Of a stretch of 27,179 bases of DNA, positions 7,258 through 15,565 are shown in pieces. The DNA is from CAZJZH01 sp964550465 (GTDB taxonomy: Bacteria; Patescibacteriota; Patescibacteriia; JACRDY01): contig CAZJZH010000008.1 in NCBI GenBank assembly GCA_964550465.1, forward strand, positions 1 to 27,179, written 5' to 3'. A program made the position numbers and the translations under genes. Within the stretch, counting starts at the first letter, position 1; each line of letters starts with the position of its first letter. Under the pieces are notes generated by a model. That model was not told the origin of the DNA. It did not search any database and saw only the letters and a program-made list of their open reading frames with translations.

Positions 7258-7467
7258 ATGCATATGTTGGCTCGGAAAGCTTTGGTGCTGTGTTTGGTCG
7301 CTACTTTTTTTGTCGTCATATTCGGCGGCATCATTGGTGTGTGGCTACCATATGCCGAAAAAAACCTGGACTCAAGGACATTCCTGATGCAAGTCCCGTT
7401 TGTCCTCTTGATTGGCAGTGTGCTCGGGGTCAGCTTTCTGAAGATCCTGAAGCGCATCGCGCCATAA
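7258..7467 (+). CDS. Small two-helix membrane protein, 69 aa
   Basis: Unknown function. Two hydrophobic helices: residues about 8-30 (ALVLCLVATFFVVIFGGIIG) and about 44-61 (QVPFVLLIGSVLGVSFL), joined by a short charged loop (YAEKNLDSR), and ending in a basic ILKRIAP tail. The ATG at 7258 has TAAGGAG 7 nt upstream, a convincing SD, which argues against overlapping frames in the same place. It is the second gene of the two-gene plus-strand unit and is closed by a strong terminator 13 nt after the stop. Small size and two helices suggest a membrane-complex accessory or holin-like protein, but nothing specific can be claimed. Confidence 0.75.
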   Translation: MHMLARKALVLCLVATFFVVIFGGIIGVWLPYAEKNLDSRTFLMQVPFVLLIGSVLGVSFLKILKRIAP

Positions 7468-7479
7468 CACATCTACCCA

Positions 7480-7511
7480 CCCCACCCGAAAGGGTGGGGT
7501 TTTCGTTTTAG
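7480..7511 (+). terminator. Terminator of the small membrane-protein unit
   Basis: CCCCACCC-GAAA-GGGTGGGG (7480-7499), a perfect 8-bp stem with a GNRA tetraloop, followed by TTTTCGTTTT. The minus-strand side has no U-tract, so it serves the plus-strand genes, not mreB. Confidence 0.92.
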
Positions 7512-7516
7512 AGCAT

Positions 7517-8527
7517 TTATCGTGTGGCCAAAATACTGCGCTTGTAGCTCTCTAGGTTCTCCAGGGCAATGCCCGTGCCCTTAGCTACACACAGCAGTGG
7601 GTCATCTGCCACATAGGCGGCTACGCCGGTGGCGCGGGAGACGAGTTGGTCAATATTGCGTAGCTGGCTGGAGCCACCACTGAGGATGATACCTTTATCA
7701 ATCACATCAGCCGCTAGTTCCGGAGGGGTGTTGTGCAGCACTTCCTTGATAGCTACCACTATCCCCTCCAGTTCGGTCTGAATAGCGTCCGTCACATCAT
7801 CTGAGCTGACGGTAATGGTCTTTGGTAAACCAGACACCATGTCACGACCGCGGATTTCCATCTGTAAGCGGTCATCCATGTACAGAGCTGAACCAATTTC
7901 AATCTTAATTTCCTCGGCACTGCGCTCACCAATAGCCAGGCCGTATTTTTTACGGATATGCTCAGCAATAGCGCTGTCAAACTTATTACCACCAATCCGG
8001 ACTGAAGTAGCGGTGACAATGCCACCCAGTGAGATGATAGCCATTTCTGAAGTACCACCACCAATGTCGATAATCATGTGCCCAGAAGCAGAGCCAATCG
8101 GGATGTTAGCACCAATAGCAGCCACGATGGGCTCTTTGATAATATAGGCAGCTCGCGCCCCAGCAGCAATGGTAGCGTCAATAACGGCCCGCTTCTCGGT
8201 TGAGGTGACTCCGGCTGGCACAGCCACCATTACTTCTGGTCGGAACAGATGAACGCCGCCCAAGGCTTTGTTAATAAAATACCGCAGCATCGCCTCAGTC
8301 GTCCGGTAGTCGGCAATCACCCCATCCTTCAGTGGCCGGCGGGCAATGATAGTGTCTGGTGTGCGGCCCAGCATTTCCTTGGCTTCTTTACCGACAGCCA
8401 AGATTTTTTTATCCAAACGAGAAATAGCCACCACTGATGGCTCATTAATTACAATGCCCTTTTTTGGGATATGCACCAGGACGTTAGTAGTACCCAGGTC
8501 AATACCGATTTTTTTAATCAAAAACAT
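7517..8527 (-). CDS. mreB: Rod-shape protein MreB
   Basis: Bacterial actin homologue that forms membrane-bound filaments guiding cell-wall synthesis. The 336 residues match the family. The actin-fold motifs are intact: phosphate-1 GIDLGTTN, phosphate-2 IDIGGGTSE, the adenosine loop LSGGSSQL, and the conserved PAGVTSTEKRAV and PLLCVAKGTG. A TTG at 8542 also opens the frame; ATG 8527 is preferred because it gives the standard MreB N-terminus and lies 7 nt after the DUF4012 stop. It is the last gene of the envelope operon. No mreC or mreD is next to it. Confidence 0.96.
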   Translation of the reverse strand: MFLIKKIGIDLGTTNVLVHIPKKGIVINEPSVVAISRLDKKILAVGKEAKEMLGRTPDTIIARRPLKDGVIADYRTTEAMLRYFINKALGGVHLFRPEVMVAVPAGVTSTEKRAVIDATIAAGARAAYIIKEPIVAAIGANIPIGSASGHMIIDIGGGTSEMAIISLGGIVTATSVRIGGNKFDSAIAEHIRKKYGLAIGERSAEEIKIEIGSALYMDDRLQMEIRGRDMVSGLPKTITVSSDDVTDAIQTELEGIVVAIKEVLHNTPPELAADVIDKGIILSGGSSQLRNIDQLVSRATGVAAYVADDPLLCVAKGTGIALENLESYKRSILATR

Positions 8528-8534
8528 GACAAAA

Positions 8535-9956
8535 TTATTCAATAGTAGCGGTTAGATCAGTGGTCAGTGTCGTTTCAATGCTACCCAACTGACCGTCCGG
8601 TAATGGTACTTCAATCAGCAGATCGTGTCCAATAGTGCCCGGTTGCTTCTGGACCAGTAGCTCGTAACTGCCATCACGCAGTTGATCCGCAACGTATTCT
8701 GGCAAGACATACTCAAACAGCAGACGGTGTTTTTGTAATACCTCCACAGTGGTAAAGACACCGAAGCTGGTTTTACCAAACTCATCGATGATATCTGGTG
8801 GTAGTGGCGTGGTGGCACCTGGATCACGATCGTTGGGCTTAGCACCCCAGACATTGCGTAGTTGACTGCCCTGCGGTACATATAGTCGGACATAGCTGCG
8901 CAGACGGCTGGTGCGGTAGTCGTGTGGGGCGGTGTGTTCATAGCCAATAGTGACAATAGCAATGGCTTGGTCACCATCCCACCGTACTTGGTAACGGATG
9001 TCCTTATCAACCACCCGGTCGGTTTTCAAGGCAGTCATGTTAGCCTCTACCACCACCAAAAAATCACTATCATGTTGTTGGACTCGACCATCCCAATCAG
9101 CTCGGCTGTAGGCGTTTTGAACTACTTCATCACGGTCATAGACTAGGATGTGTTTCTGAGCCAACATGTCCTCCAGTGTGCGCACTACCTGTAGCGTTTC
9201 GCTAATTGATAAATTCTGTAATCGCCCCAACAGTTGACTACCCAGCTCAGCTATCACCGCCTTTCGCTCTGTCCGGGAAATACCGCGTTCGTAGTAACCC
9301 TGCTCTACCTCATACTGCAAAATATCTGACAGGTTGCTACCGTCTAGTGTCTGATCAAAGACGGTCAATGGTCCGGTCACATCAACAATCCGTTCAATGA
9401 CGGTCGGGTCAAAGGCAATCACCCCGGTGGGCTGGCCCGCTCCCCGCTCCTGTTGGTAAAACCACAGTAGCTGTTCGGCGGCCGTGGGAAAGTCTGGTGA
9501 CCAGTTAGCGTCACGGAAAAACCAGTACGGATTGACATACTCAGCCAATGGCGCCGGCGCCGGCACGTCCAGGTAGGCTTCAGCTGGTTGATCGAGCGCG
9601 TACGAGTCGGCCGTGAACCACTCAGTCACCTTACCATCTTTGAGGGTAATCAGTCCGTAGACGCCGATAAAACCACCAGTTGGTCGGAGTTCGTCATTAT
9701 TTTGGAAAATCAACAGGTATGTCCGTGGTTCAGAAAAACCAGTCAGGGCTGGCGCTAACGTCAGCAGACTGGTACTGCGAGCCGGTTCAGCAGCGCTAAT
9801 GGTTAGCTGAGACTGTTGTGGTCGTGGCTGTAGCGGATTAGTTAATCGTGATTGATCATCACGCGGCCACCACAGCACCGTGGCAATGCCGATCAGCACT
9901 ACTCCGGCCAGGACGGCAACGCCGATCCAACTGGTTGTGTTATGATTGCTGGTCAT
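8535..9956 (-). CDS. DUF4012 membrane-anchored surface protein
   Basis: 473 aa with one N-terminal membrane helix (about residues 10-30, WIGVAVLAGVVLIGIATVLW) and a large outside domain. The family signature YLLIFQNNDELRPTGGFIG (about residues 80-100) places it in DUF4012, common in Patescibacteria and Actinobacteria, of unknown biochemical role; the fold has been linked to LytR-CpsA-Psr-like proteins only loosely, and I see no proof here. The ATG overlaps the upstream glycosyltransferase by 17 nt. Its place between glycosyltransferases and mreB suggests a role in building or anchoring a surface polymer. Confidence 0.88.
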   Translation of the reverse strand: MTSNHNTTSWIGVAVLAGVVLIGIATVLWWPRDDQSRLTNPLQPRPQQSQLTISAAEPARSTSLLTLAPALTGFSEPRTYLLIFQNNDELRPTGGFIGVYGLITLKDGKVTEWFTADSYALDQPAEAYLDVPAPAPLAEYVNPYWFFRDANWSPDFPTAAEQLLWFYQQERGAGQPTGVIAFDPTVIERIVDVTGPLTVFDQTLDGSNLSDILQYEVEQGYYERGISRTERKAVIAELGSQLLGRLQNLSISETLQVVRTLEDMLAQKHILVYDRDEVVQNAYSRADWDGRVQQHDSDFLVVVEANMTALKTDRVVDKDIRYQVRWDGDQAIAIVTIGYEHTAPHDYRTSRLRSYVRLYVPQGSQLRNVWGAKPNDRDPGATTPLPPDIIDEFGKTSFGVFTTVEVLQKHRLLFEYVLPEYVADQLRDGSYELLVQKQPGTIGHDLLIEVPLPDGQLGSIETTLTTDLTATIE

Positions 9957-10761
9957 GGGGACGCGATGGATATGTCGTGCCGGCGTATTTCATAAAATAC
10001 TTCAGCCAGCTTTTAATGTGTTCACGGGTAATACGACTAAACAGACTGCTGACCCAGCCGCGCTCAGCTGAGCTGCGCTGGTGGTAGTGAACGATTTCTG
10101 CAAATGGGAAGTATACCACGCGGTAACCAGCCTGCCAGCAACGACGGGCCAAATCAACATCTTCAAAATACATGAAGAAGCGGTCATCGAACAGGCTAAT
10201 AGTGTCTAGGACGCTTTTGCGACAGAGCAGACAGCCACCCAGTAACCAGTCAACGTCCCGTGGCGTTTTGTGGTCCCACCAGGTCATTAGGTAGTCTTCA
10301 ACTTTGCGTTTAATCCACGGAATCTTACCGAGGACAGTTCGGCGGTAGATGGGCATCAAAAAGCTGGGAAACCGGTAACAGGTGTACTGTAGTGAGCTGT
10401 CCGGGTTAATCAACTTAGGGCCGAGGATGCCAATATCTTGGTGTTCGTCCATGTAGCGCATCATGGCTTCCAGTTCGTTAGTCAAGATGGCAATATCCGG
10501 GTTGAGGATCAGTTGGTAGCGACCGGTAGCTCGCTTCAATCCGAGATTCATTCCCCCACCGTAGCCCAGGTTAGTGTCAGATTGAATAAAGCGGACAGAC
10601 GGAAACTGATTAGCCAGCATTTGACCGGTACCATCATCAGAGGCATTATCAACGACAATCACCTCAAACTCGGACTCAATAGTCAGTCGATCGATGTGTC
10701 GCAGACACTGTTTTAATAGGCCCTGCGACTTATAGTTGAGGATGATGATTGATAGATCCAT
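9940..10761 (-). CDS. GT2 glycosyltransferase (rhamnosyltransferase-like)
   Basis: 273 aa, single GT-A domain, cytoplasmic. Seen in order: N-terminal SIIILNYKS, nucleotide-sugar site VVDNASDDGT (residues about 36-45), NLGYGGGMNLGL, the metal-binding NPD (about 87-89, DxD equivalent), and the acceptor-side motif FFMYFEDVDLARRCWQAGY with the catalytic-base type ED. The layout resembles WbbL-like enzymes adding sugars to lipid-linked glycans. The start is 2 nt after the stop of the second GT2 gene. Donor and acceptor cannot be told from sequence. Confidence 0.9.
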   Translation of the reverse strand: MDLSIIILNYKSQGLLKQCLRHIDRLTIESEFEVIVVDNASDDGTGQMLANQFPSVRFIQSDTNLGYGGGMNLGLKRATGRYQLILNPDIAILTNELEAMMRYMDEHQDIGILGPKLINPDSSLQYTCYRFPSFLMPIYRRTVLGKIPWIKRKVEDYLMTWWDHKTPRDVDWLLGGCLLCRKSVLDTISLFDDRFFMYFEDVDLARRCWQAGYRVVYFPFAEIVHYHQRSSAERGWVSSLFSRITREHIKSWLKYFMKYAGTTYPSRPHDQQS

Positions 10762-10763
10762 AG

Positions 10764-11801
10764 TTACTGTCGATTGTACCAGCGCATAATGTCAGCGCTG
10801 GTGGCTGTGCGGCGCTGCATAATCTGCCGATGCTTCCAGCCCGCCTTGTTCCACAAACGCAGCGTCTTGCCAATAGCAGCTAGAGTTTTTTGTTCAAACA
10901 AGATAATCCAGCCCAGTTTTTTTATCTCATACCACAGCGTGGCTGGTAGTGTCTGTAGTCGTTGCCCCCAGGTTAAGTTTTTACGTAATATCAGGGCATG
11001 ATTGGTGTAGGAATGACCATTAATAAACTGAGATTTACGTCGTCTGTCAGCAATCGCTTGGCGCATCTTTTTATCACCAGTAGCGTGACCAAAGCCGCTG
11101 CGAATATGCTTGGCCTCAGCCTGGGGAATGTAGCGCGCTGGCCAGCTAGCCCACTGTAAGCGCCAGGCCAGGTCAATGTCTTCCTTGTACATGAAAAAGA
11201 GCTCGTCAAAGTATTCCACTTGCTGATTACGCTTACTGATCGGCAGCGCCACTGCCTCCAACGCCTGACGACGGTACAGTGCTAAGTGACCAGAGCAGCC
11301 AAAGACATCTTGCGACTGTTCAAATTGACCGCGGTCCTCCTCCCCTGCCCCCTGGTCATAAAACCGCCAGCCGCTGCCAATGCTAATGGCAGTAGAGTCA
11401 ATACTGTCAGGAGTACGAATACCTTGGTCAGCATCGCGGCGATTCCACCGCAGTGTCTTGCCACAGAAACTGCCGTAGTTTGGCAGCTGCTCAGCGGCTG
11501 TGACCAGTCGATGCAAACAGTTGGGCTCAAGCGCTACATCGGGGTTCATCACTAGTACGTAGTCGCTATCCCAAAATTTAATAGCTTGGTTATGCGCTTT
11601 AGCAAAGCCGAGGTTCTGAAAATTTTGCAGCACGGTCACGGTAGGATAGTGCTGACGAATGTGCTGAACCGTGCCATCATCAGAGGCGTTATCAACTACA
11701 AGGATGCGGAAATCAGTAAACGTTTGGTCAAACAACGACTTGAGGCAGTCGTCGATGTACTCTAGGGAGTTAAAGGTGACAATGTTGACAGAGACACGCA
11801 T
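10764..11801 (-). CDS. GT2 glycosyltransferase
   Basis: 345 aa with the same GT-A order as its neighbour: VNIVTFNS, VVDNASDDGT, NLGFAKAHNQAI, MNPDV (metal site), and FFMYKEDIDLAWRLQWA. A basic C-terminal extension of about 100 residues (ILRKNLTWGQRL, LRLWNKAGWKHRQIMQRR) could form amphipathic helices at the membrane. The two GT2 proteins are paralogues and probably add successive sugars to one polymer. The start is 3 nt after the previous stop (TAG-CCT-ATG) with no SD, so translational coupling is likely. Confidence 0.9.
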   Translation of the reverse strand: MRVSVNIVTFNSLEYIDDCLKSLFDQTFTDFRILVVDNASDDGTVQHIRQHYPTVTVLQNFQNLGFAKAHNQAIKFWDSDYVLVMNPDVALEPNCLHRLVTAAEQLPNYGSFCGKTLRWNRRDADQGIRTPDSIDSTAISIGSGWRFYDQGAGEEDRGQFEQSQDVFGCSGHLALYRRQALEAVALPISKRNQQVEYFDELFFMYKEDIDLAWRLQWASWPARYIPQAEAKHIRSGFGHATGDKKMRQAIADRRRKSQFINGHSYTNHALILRKNLTWGQRLQTLPATLWYEIKKLGWIILFEQKTLAAIGKTLRLWNKAGWKHRQIMQRRTATSADIMRWYNRQ

Positions 11802-11804
11802 AGG

Positions 11805-13334
11805 CTAGCTGACTGGTTGGTTGGTTTTTGGACTGACCCAGAAGCCAAGCCGGTACTTGCCACCCAGTAGCAGACGGGTTTGAGCATCAATGGCCGGAAT
11901 GGAGCCAAAGACCACAAAGGTAATAGGCAGCAGCGCCCACTGCAGAATCATAATCAACCAGGTGCCGCGGCCGATGTGTTTTGGCCGTGGTGGCAGCATC
12001 AGCAGGGCCACAAAGGCAGAGACAAAGATACCGGCCATGGCTAGTTGCATCAACCGCTCCAGGATAAATGGCGCGTTCTGGGCAATGACTGTAGCCCGGT
12101 CTACGCCAGTGACCGTGTACAGTGGTAGGCGACCAAAGAAGAACAGCATAATTGGTACCGTGGCCCAGGAGTACATACCCTCGGTCTGGTTAAACAGGTA
12201 ACGGAAGCGTTTCCAGAAAGAAATTTTTGGTTGATCACTTTTTTTGTTTTGGCGGAAGTTCCCTAGTAAATATGGGAAATGTTCCACGCCCCAGGCCCAG
12301 CGCCGTTGCTGCTTATACAGCGCCTTGAGACTCTGCCACCACTGGCCGGCCGAGACAGTGTTCATTGACACGGGCAAGAAGATTGGCGTGACGGTGTAGT
12401 CCCCGTGGTAGCGTAAGAAGCCTTGGAGAAAGATGCGCGAATCTTCGGTGACGATATCTTTCTGCCAAAAGTCGACATCGACCAGCATCTGCCAACTCAT
12501 GGAGTGGGAAGAAAAAGTAAACAGTCGTTCAGGTCGCATCAGCTCAGTCATCAACCAAAAGGTGGTACCAAAAGCGGCTACGCGTAGAGCGGCGCCAGAC
12601 TCCCACATGTTGTTGTCATACAGGGCCACTGGCTGGTAGCTGGTCCGCAAGGGGTTTGGATGGGTCAAAAAATTATAAGTCAGGCAAGAAAAATACTGGG
12701 GGTGGGCCTGGGTGTCGATATCAAATGACGAGACGATGATATCTTCGTAAGGAATATGTAATTCCTGGTCAATTATTTTTTTGACTTGATGACCGGCATA
12801 GTGCAAGTTTGATCCCTTACCGGGGATTTCATCAGGCAAGTCTGGTGGATGGACAGTGATAATCATCCGGTCAAATAAATGACCAAATTCTTGCTTGATA
12901 GTCTCAGCTTTTGCTAAAAAGACTTCCCGCCCCACCCGCTCTTCACCGGCCAGGACGATGATAAACTTGTCTAGTGGGTATTTGGTTTTGGCTAAGCTGG
13001 TAAATGTTTCACGCAGCACTTCCAGTGATTCGTTGTAGGTTGGTAGGAAAACCAAGTGCCGGATACGTTGCCAATCGGCCTGCTCCTCCACCTTGACCTG
13101 CCAGTCGGTCTGCCGCGCTTTCCGGTAGCGACTGTGGGCCAAGAAGACGTAAATGATAAAATAACTGACCCGGAAGACCCAGTAGAGACTGAAGACAATA
13201 ATAAAATAAATGACCCACAGTGGTTTAATGAAGGACAGGATAGTTGCTAGGATAAACGTCAGCCAGACCAAGCCACCGGGTAGCATTTCATAGAAGCGGT
13301 AGCGGGCGTGCTGGCGATCGTTACGTAAGCCCAT
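11805..13334 (-). CDS. Membrane glycosyltransferase, GT2 (cellulose-synthase-like)
   Basis: 509 aa. Two N-terminal helices (about residues 17-65) precede a cytoplasmic GT-A domain, then several C-terminal helices (about 375-485). The processive-GT motifs are present: FLPTYNES, FDIDTQ (DxD equivalent), TEDSRI (catalytic base ED) and QQRRWAWG (the Q-x-x-R-W acceptor motif). That set marks enzymes that polymerise or transfer sugars at the membrane face. The start overlaps the upstream YjdF-like gene by 14 nt. The product sugar is unknown; with the two GT2 genes, DUF4012 and mreB it suggests a surface glycan locus. Confidence 0.88.
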   Translation of the reverse strand: MGLRNDRQHARYRFYEMLPGGLVWLTFILATILSFIKPLWVIYFIIVFSLYWVFRVSYFIIYVFLAHSRYRKARQTDWQVKVEEQADWQRIRHLVFLPTYNESLEVLRETFTSLAKTKYPLDKFIIVLAGEERVGREVFLAKAETIKQEFGHLFDRMIITVHPPDLPDEIPGKGSNLHYAGHQVKKIIDQELHIPYEDIIVSSFDIDTQAHPQYFSCLTYNFLTHPNPLRTSYQPVALYDNNMWESGAALRVAAFGTTFWLMTELMRPERLFTFSSHSMSWQMLVDVDFWQKDIVTEDSRIFLQGFLRYHGDYTVTPIFLPVSMNTVSAGQWWQSLKALYKQQRRWAWGVEHFPYLLGNFRQNKKSDQPKISFWKRFRYLFNQTEGMYSWATVPIMLFFFGRLPLYTVTGVDRATVIAQNAPFILERLMQLAMAGIFVSAFVALLMLPPRPKHIGRGTWLIMILQWALLPITFVVFGSIPAIDAQTRLLLGGKYRLGFWVSPKTNQPVS

Positions 13335-13932
13335 GTCGTTTGTGTTTTAAGCGGTAGCGGTGAGCATACCACGTACCGAGTCCGGCCACCACGATAGCGC
13401 CGAATAGATCAAACAGTAAGTCTTGGACGGCATCTTCAATGCCTGGTTGCGATAGCGTGCCAAAAGCAATATCAAAATAGTATTCTGCTACTTCCCACAG
13501 AGCACCAATAGCCATAGCGGTGGTGATGGTAGAGATGACAATAAACGGCAGCGTCAGTTTAAGCTTACCAGTGAAGTCCAAGGTAAAGGTGATGTAGAAG
13601 GCAATAGTGGCGATAACGGCGGTGCCGAGGAAATGAGTGAACAAGTCCCACCACCATAGCTCTGGTGTGTGATACCAATTATAGAGTAGGCCGATAAAGT
13701 GAATCAGTAGCATGCCAGTGACGGCAAAGTCGATCCCCCACGGTAGGTGCATCTTGTAGTTGCGGAAAACAATAGCCGGTAACAAAGAGACCATCACCGC
13801 TGCTAGGGCGCCAACCGCCAGTAGCCAATCCCCGGCCCAAGCTTCTGTCACAAAAATACCAAAGAGGATAAACTTCAGCAGCCAAGAAATGGCGTCTTTC
13901 AGTTCAATTTTGGGCTTGGAAAACAGTTGCAT
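13321..13932 (-). CDS. YjdF/DUF2238-like integral membrane protein
   Basis: 203 aa with about six hydrophobic helices. The family pattern is visible: DLFTHFLGTA (the D-x-x-x-HF-x-x-G motif), GALWEVAEYYF (the WE-x-x-E motif) and a following acidic segment EDAVQDLLFDLFGA. These resemble YjdF/DUF2238 proteins, whose function is not established. It is the first gene of the envelope operon and has its own promoter overlapping the uvrC stop (-10 TAGGCT, 8 nt before the ATG), predicting a leaderless message. It overlaps the next gene by 14 nt. Confidence 0.75.
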   Translation of the reverse strand: MQLFSKPKIELKDAISWLLKFILFGIFVTEAWAGDWLLAVGALAAVMVSLLPAIVFRNYKMHLPWGIDFAVTGMLLIHFIGLLYNWYHTPELWWWDLFTHFLGTAVIATIAFYITFTLDFTGKLKLTLPFIVISTITTAMAIGALWEVAEYYFDIAFGTLSQPGIEDAVQDLLFDLFGAIVVAGLGTWYAHRYRLKHKRHGLT

Positions 13933-13940
13933 ACAGCTCT

Positions 13941-13969
13941 AGCCTACCGAAAAAATGGCTATTTTTCAA
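13941..13969 (-). promoter_or_regulatory. Promoter of the envelope operon inside the uvrC end
   Basis: Minus strand: TTGAAA (13964-13969), 17-nt spacer, TAGGCT (13941-13946), then 8 nt to the ATG. The -35 overlaps the uvrC stop codon. The bases CGGTAGGCTAGAG recur around the uvrB promoter -10. Confidence 0.5.
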
Positions 13970-15561
13970 GCCGTTGGACGGCCCGAAGTCCGCCGCCGCA
14001 GTTTAGTGTGATAACTGACCGCAAAACGATGAGATTCGTCACGCACCTGCTGGAGCAGCTTGAGGGCTGGCGAGCGACGAGGTAGCATGATTGATTTTTG
14101 CCGACCGGGCAGAAAAACCTCTTCTTGACGCTTGGCTAATGAGATAATTGGCACGTCGATACCTTCTGCTGCCAGGGCTTTACGAGCACTGTTGAGCTGG
14201 CCCTTACCACCATCAATCAAGATCAGATCTGGGTAGCCCCAGCGGTCAGCGTCACTGTCGGCCCGACTGGCTCGATAGCGTCGTCGTACTACTTCCTGCA
14301 TCATGGCAAAGTCATCAATTCCCTCGACCGTTTTTATCTTGAAACGGCGGTAGTAGTTTTTATTGGGTTGACCATGGCTAAAGCGCACGCAGGAGCCTAC
14401 CGCGTTGGTACCGTGAATGTTGGAAATATCAAAGCCATCAATCTCCACCGGTGGTCGGTCCAAATGCAGCAGCGCCTGTAGTTGGTTCACAGGACTGCCG
14501 TCAGCCTGGCTAACGATATTTTTACGAACCAGTGTTAGTAGGTCTTTCTTGTCCCCGCGCTGCGGCACCGTGATGCTCACCTTTTTACCACGCTCTTGTT
14601 GTAAATAATCTTCTAAGAGTTGTTGGTCAGGTAGCGTCACCGGCACGATAATCTCTTGCGGTACGGTGTGGGTCAAGTAGTACTGTTGGACAAAGTCAGA
14701 TAGCGCTTGAGTTTCGCCTTCTGACCACTGTTTAAAGTAGTAGGTATTGCGAGCAGTGACGATGCCGCGCATGACATGAAAGACTTGGATGGTCAGCTCG
14801 TCATTGATAATGGCGTAGTTAATCACATCTTGATCGTATCGTTTGGGCAGCGCAATCACCTGTGACTGCTGGACGGTCTCTAGGGCGGATAACTGGTCAC
14901 GGTAGAGCTTGGCTAGTTCAAATTCTTGGCGGCTGGCTGCCTGTTCCATCCGCTGTTTAAAAATGTCAGCCAGCTTATCTTGGCGACCATTGAGGAATAG
15001 TTTAGCTAGGCGGACATTTTCCAGGTACTCGCCCTGGTCAACATCTTGGAGCTGTTTGGTGCGAATATCGCTCAGTAGTCGGTACAATTCACGACTACCG
15101 CGTGAGGTGATTTTATTGGTCCGCAAGCCAAATAAACGGGCGGTGGTCAGTAGTAAGGCCTTTCTGCCCTGGCCAGAGACGTAGGGGCCAAAATAGGTGC
15201 CGTCAGTGGTAATCTGGCGAGTCAGCAGCAACCGCGGATACTCTTCATCGGTGATTTTAATGTAAGCGTAGGGCTGGTTTTCTTTTAAATCAATATTGTA
15301 GGGCGGCTTGTGTTGCTTGATCAGTCGAGCTTCTAAAATCAAGGCTTCCACCTCATTGCGGGTAACAATAAATTCGATATCCGCTACGTGACTGACGAGC
15401 TGCTGAGTTTTGTAGTCGTCGTGCTTTTTTTGCCAGTAACTCTTCACTCGTTTACGCAGGTTTTTGGCTTTGCCAATATACAAAATCTGCCCGGCGCTGT
15501 TTTTCATGATATAGCAGCCGGCACTGGTGGGAATGGACAGATTGGCAATAGCAAAGGCCAT
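13966..15561 (-). CDS. uvrC: UvrABC excinuclease subunit C, short form
   Basis: Makes both incisions around UvrB-marked DNA damage. The 531 residues hold the GIY-YIG 3'-nuclease domain (about 13-95, with CYIM...LYIGKAKNLRKR), the UVR domain that binds UvrB (about 195-230), and the RNase H-like 5'-nuclease domain with its triad visible as Asp378 (GFDISN), Asp450 (ILIDGGKGQ) and His511 (DESHRFAV). Two usual parts are missing. The C-terminal helix-hairpin-helix pair is absent because the protein ends 20 residues after His511. The four cysteines normally found after LRT are also absent (here LRTNKITSRG...). Stops follow in all frames, so this is not a recent frameshift. Gap to tspO is 4 nt. Confidence 0.95.
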   Translation of the reverse strand: MAFAIANLSIPTSAGCYIMKNSAGQILYIGKAKNLRKRVKSYWQKKHDDYKTQQLVSHVADIEFIVTRNEVEALILEARLIKQHKPPYNIDLKENQPYAYIKITDEEYPRLLLTRQITTDGTYFGPYVSGQGRKALLLTTARLFGLRTNKITSRGSRELYRLLSDIRTKQLQDVDQGEYLENVRLAKLFLNGRQDKLADIFKQRMEQAASRQEFELAKLYRDQLSALETVQQSQVIALPKRYDQDVINYAIINDELTIQVFHVMRGIVTARNTYYFKQWSEGETQALSDFVQQYYLTHTVPQEIIVPVTLPDQQLLEDYLQQERGKKVSITVPQRGDKKDLLTLVRKNIVSQADGSPVNQLQALLHLDRPPVEIDGFDISNIHGTNAVGSCVRFSHGQPNKNYYRRFKIKTVEGIDDFAMMQEVVRRRYRASRADSDADRWGYPDLILIDGGKGQLNSARKALAAEGIDVPIISLAKRQEEVFLPGRQKSIMLPRRSPALKLLQQVRDESHRFAVSYHTKLRRRTSGRPTA

Positions 15562-15565
15562 TAGC

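Noticed and set aside
7002..7472. 156-codon minus-strand frame over the two small membrane genes
   Set aside because: It lies opposite two genes with proper promoter, SD and terminator, and would itself cross the terminator; no SD.
7230..7511. Alternative plus-strand frame of 93 codons overlapping the 69-aa gene
   Set aside because: Starts inside the hairpin, lacks an SD at its ATG and ends inside the terminator; the 7258 ATG has a well-placed TAAGGAG.
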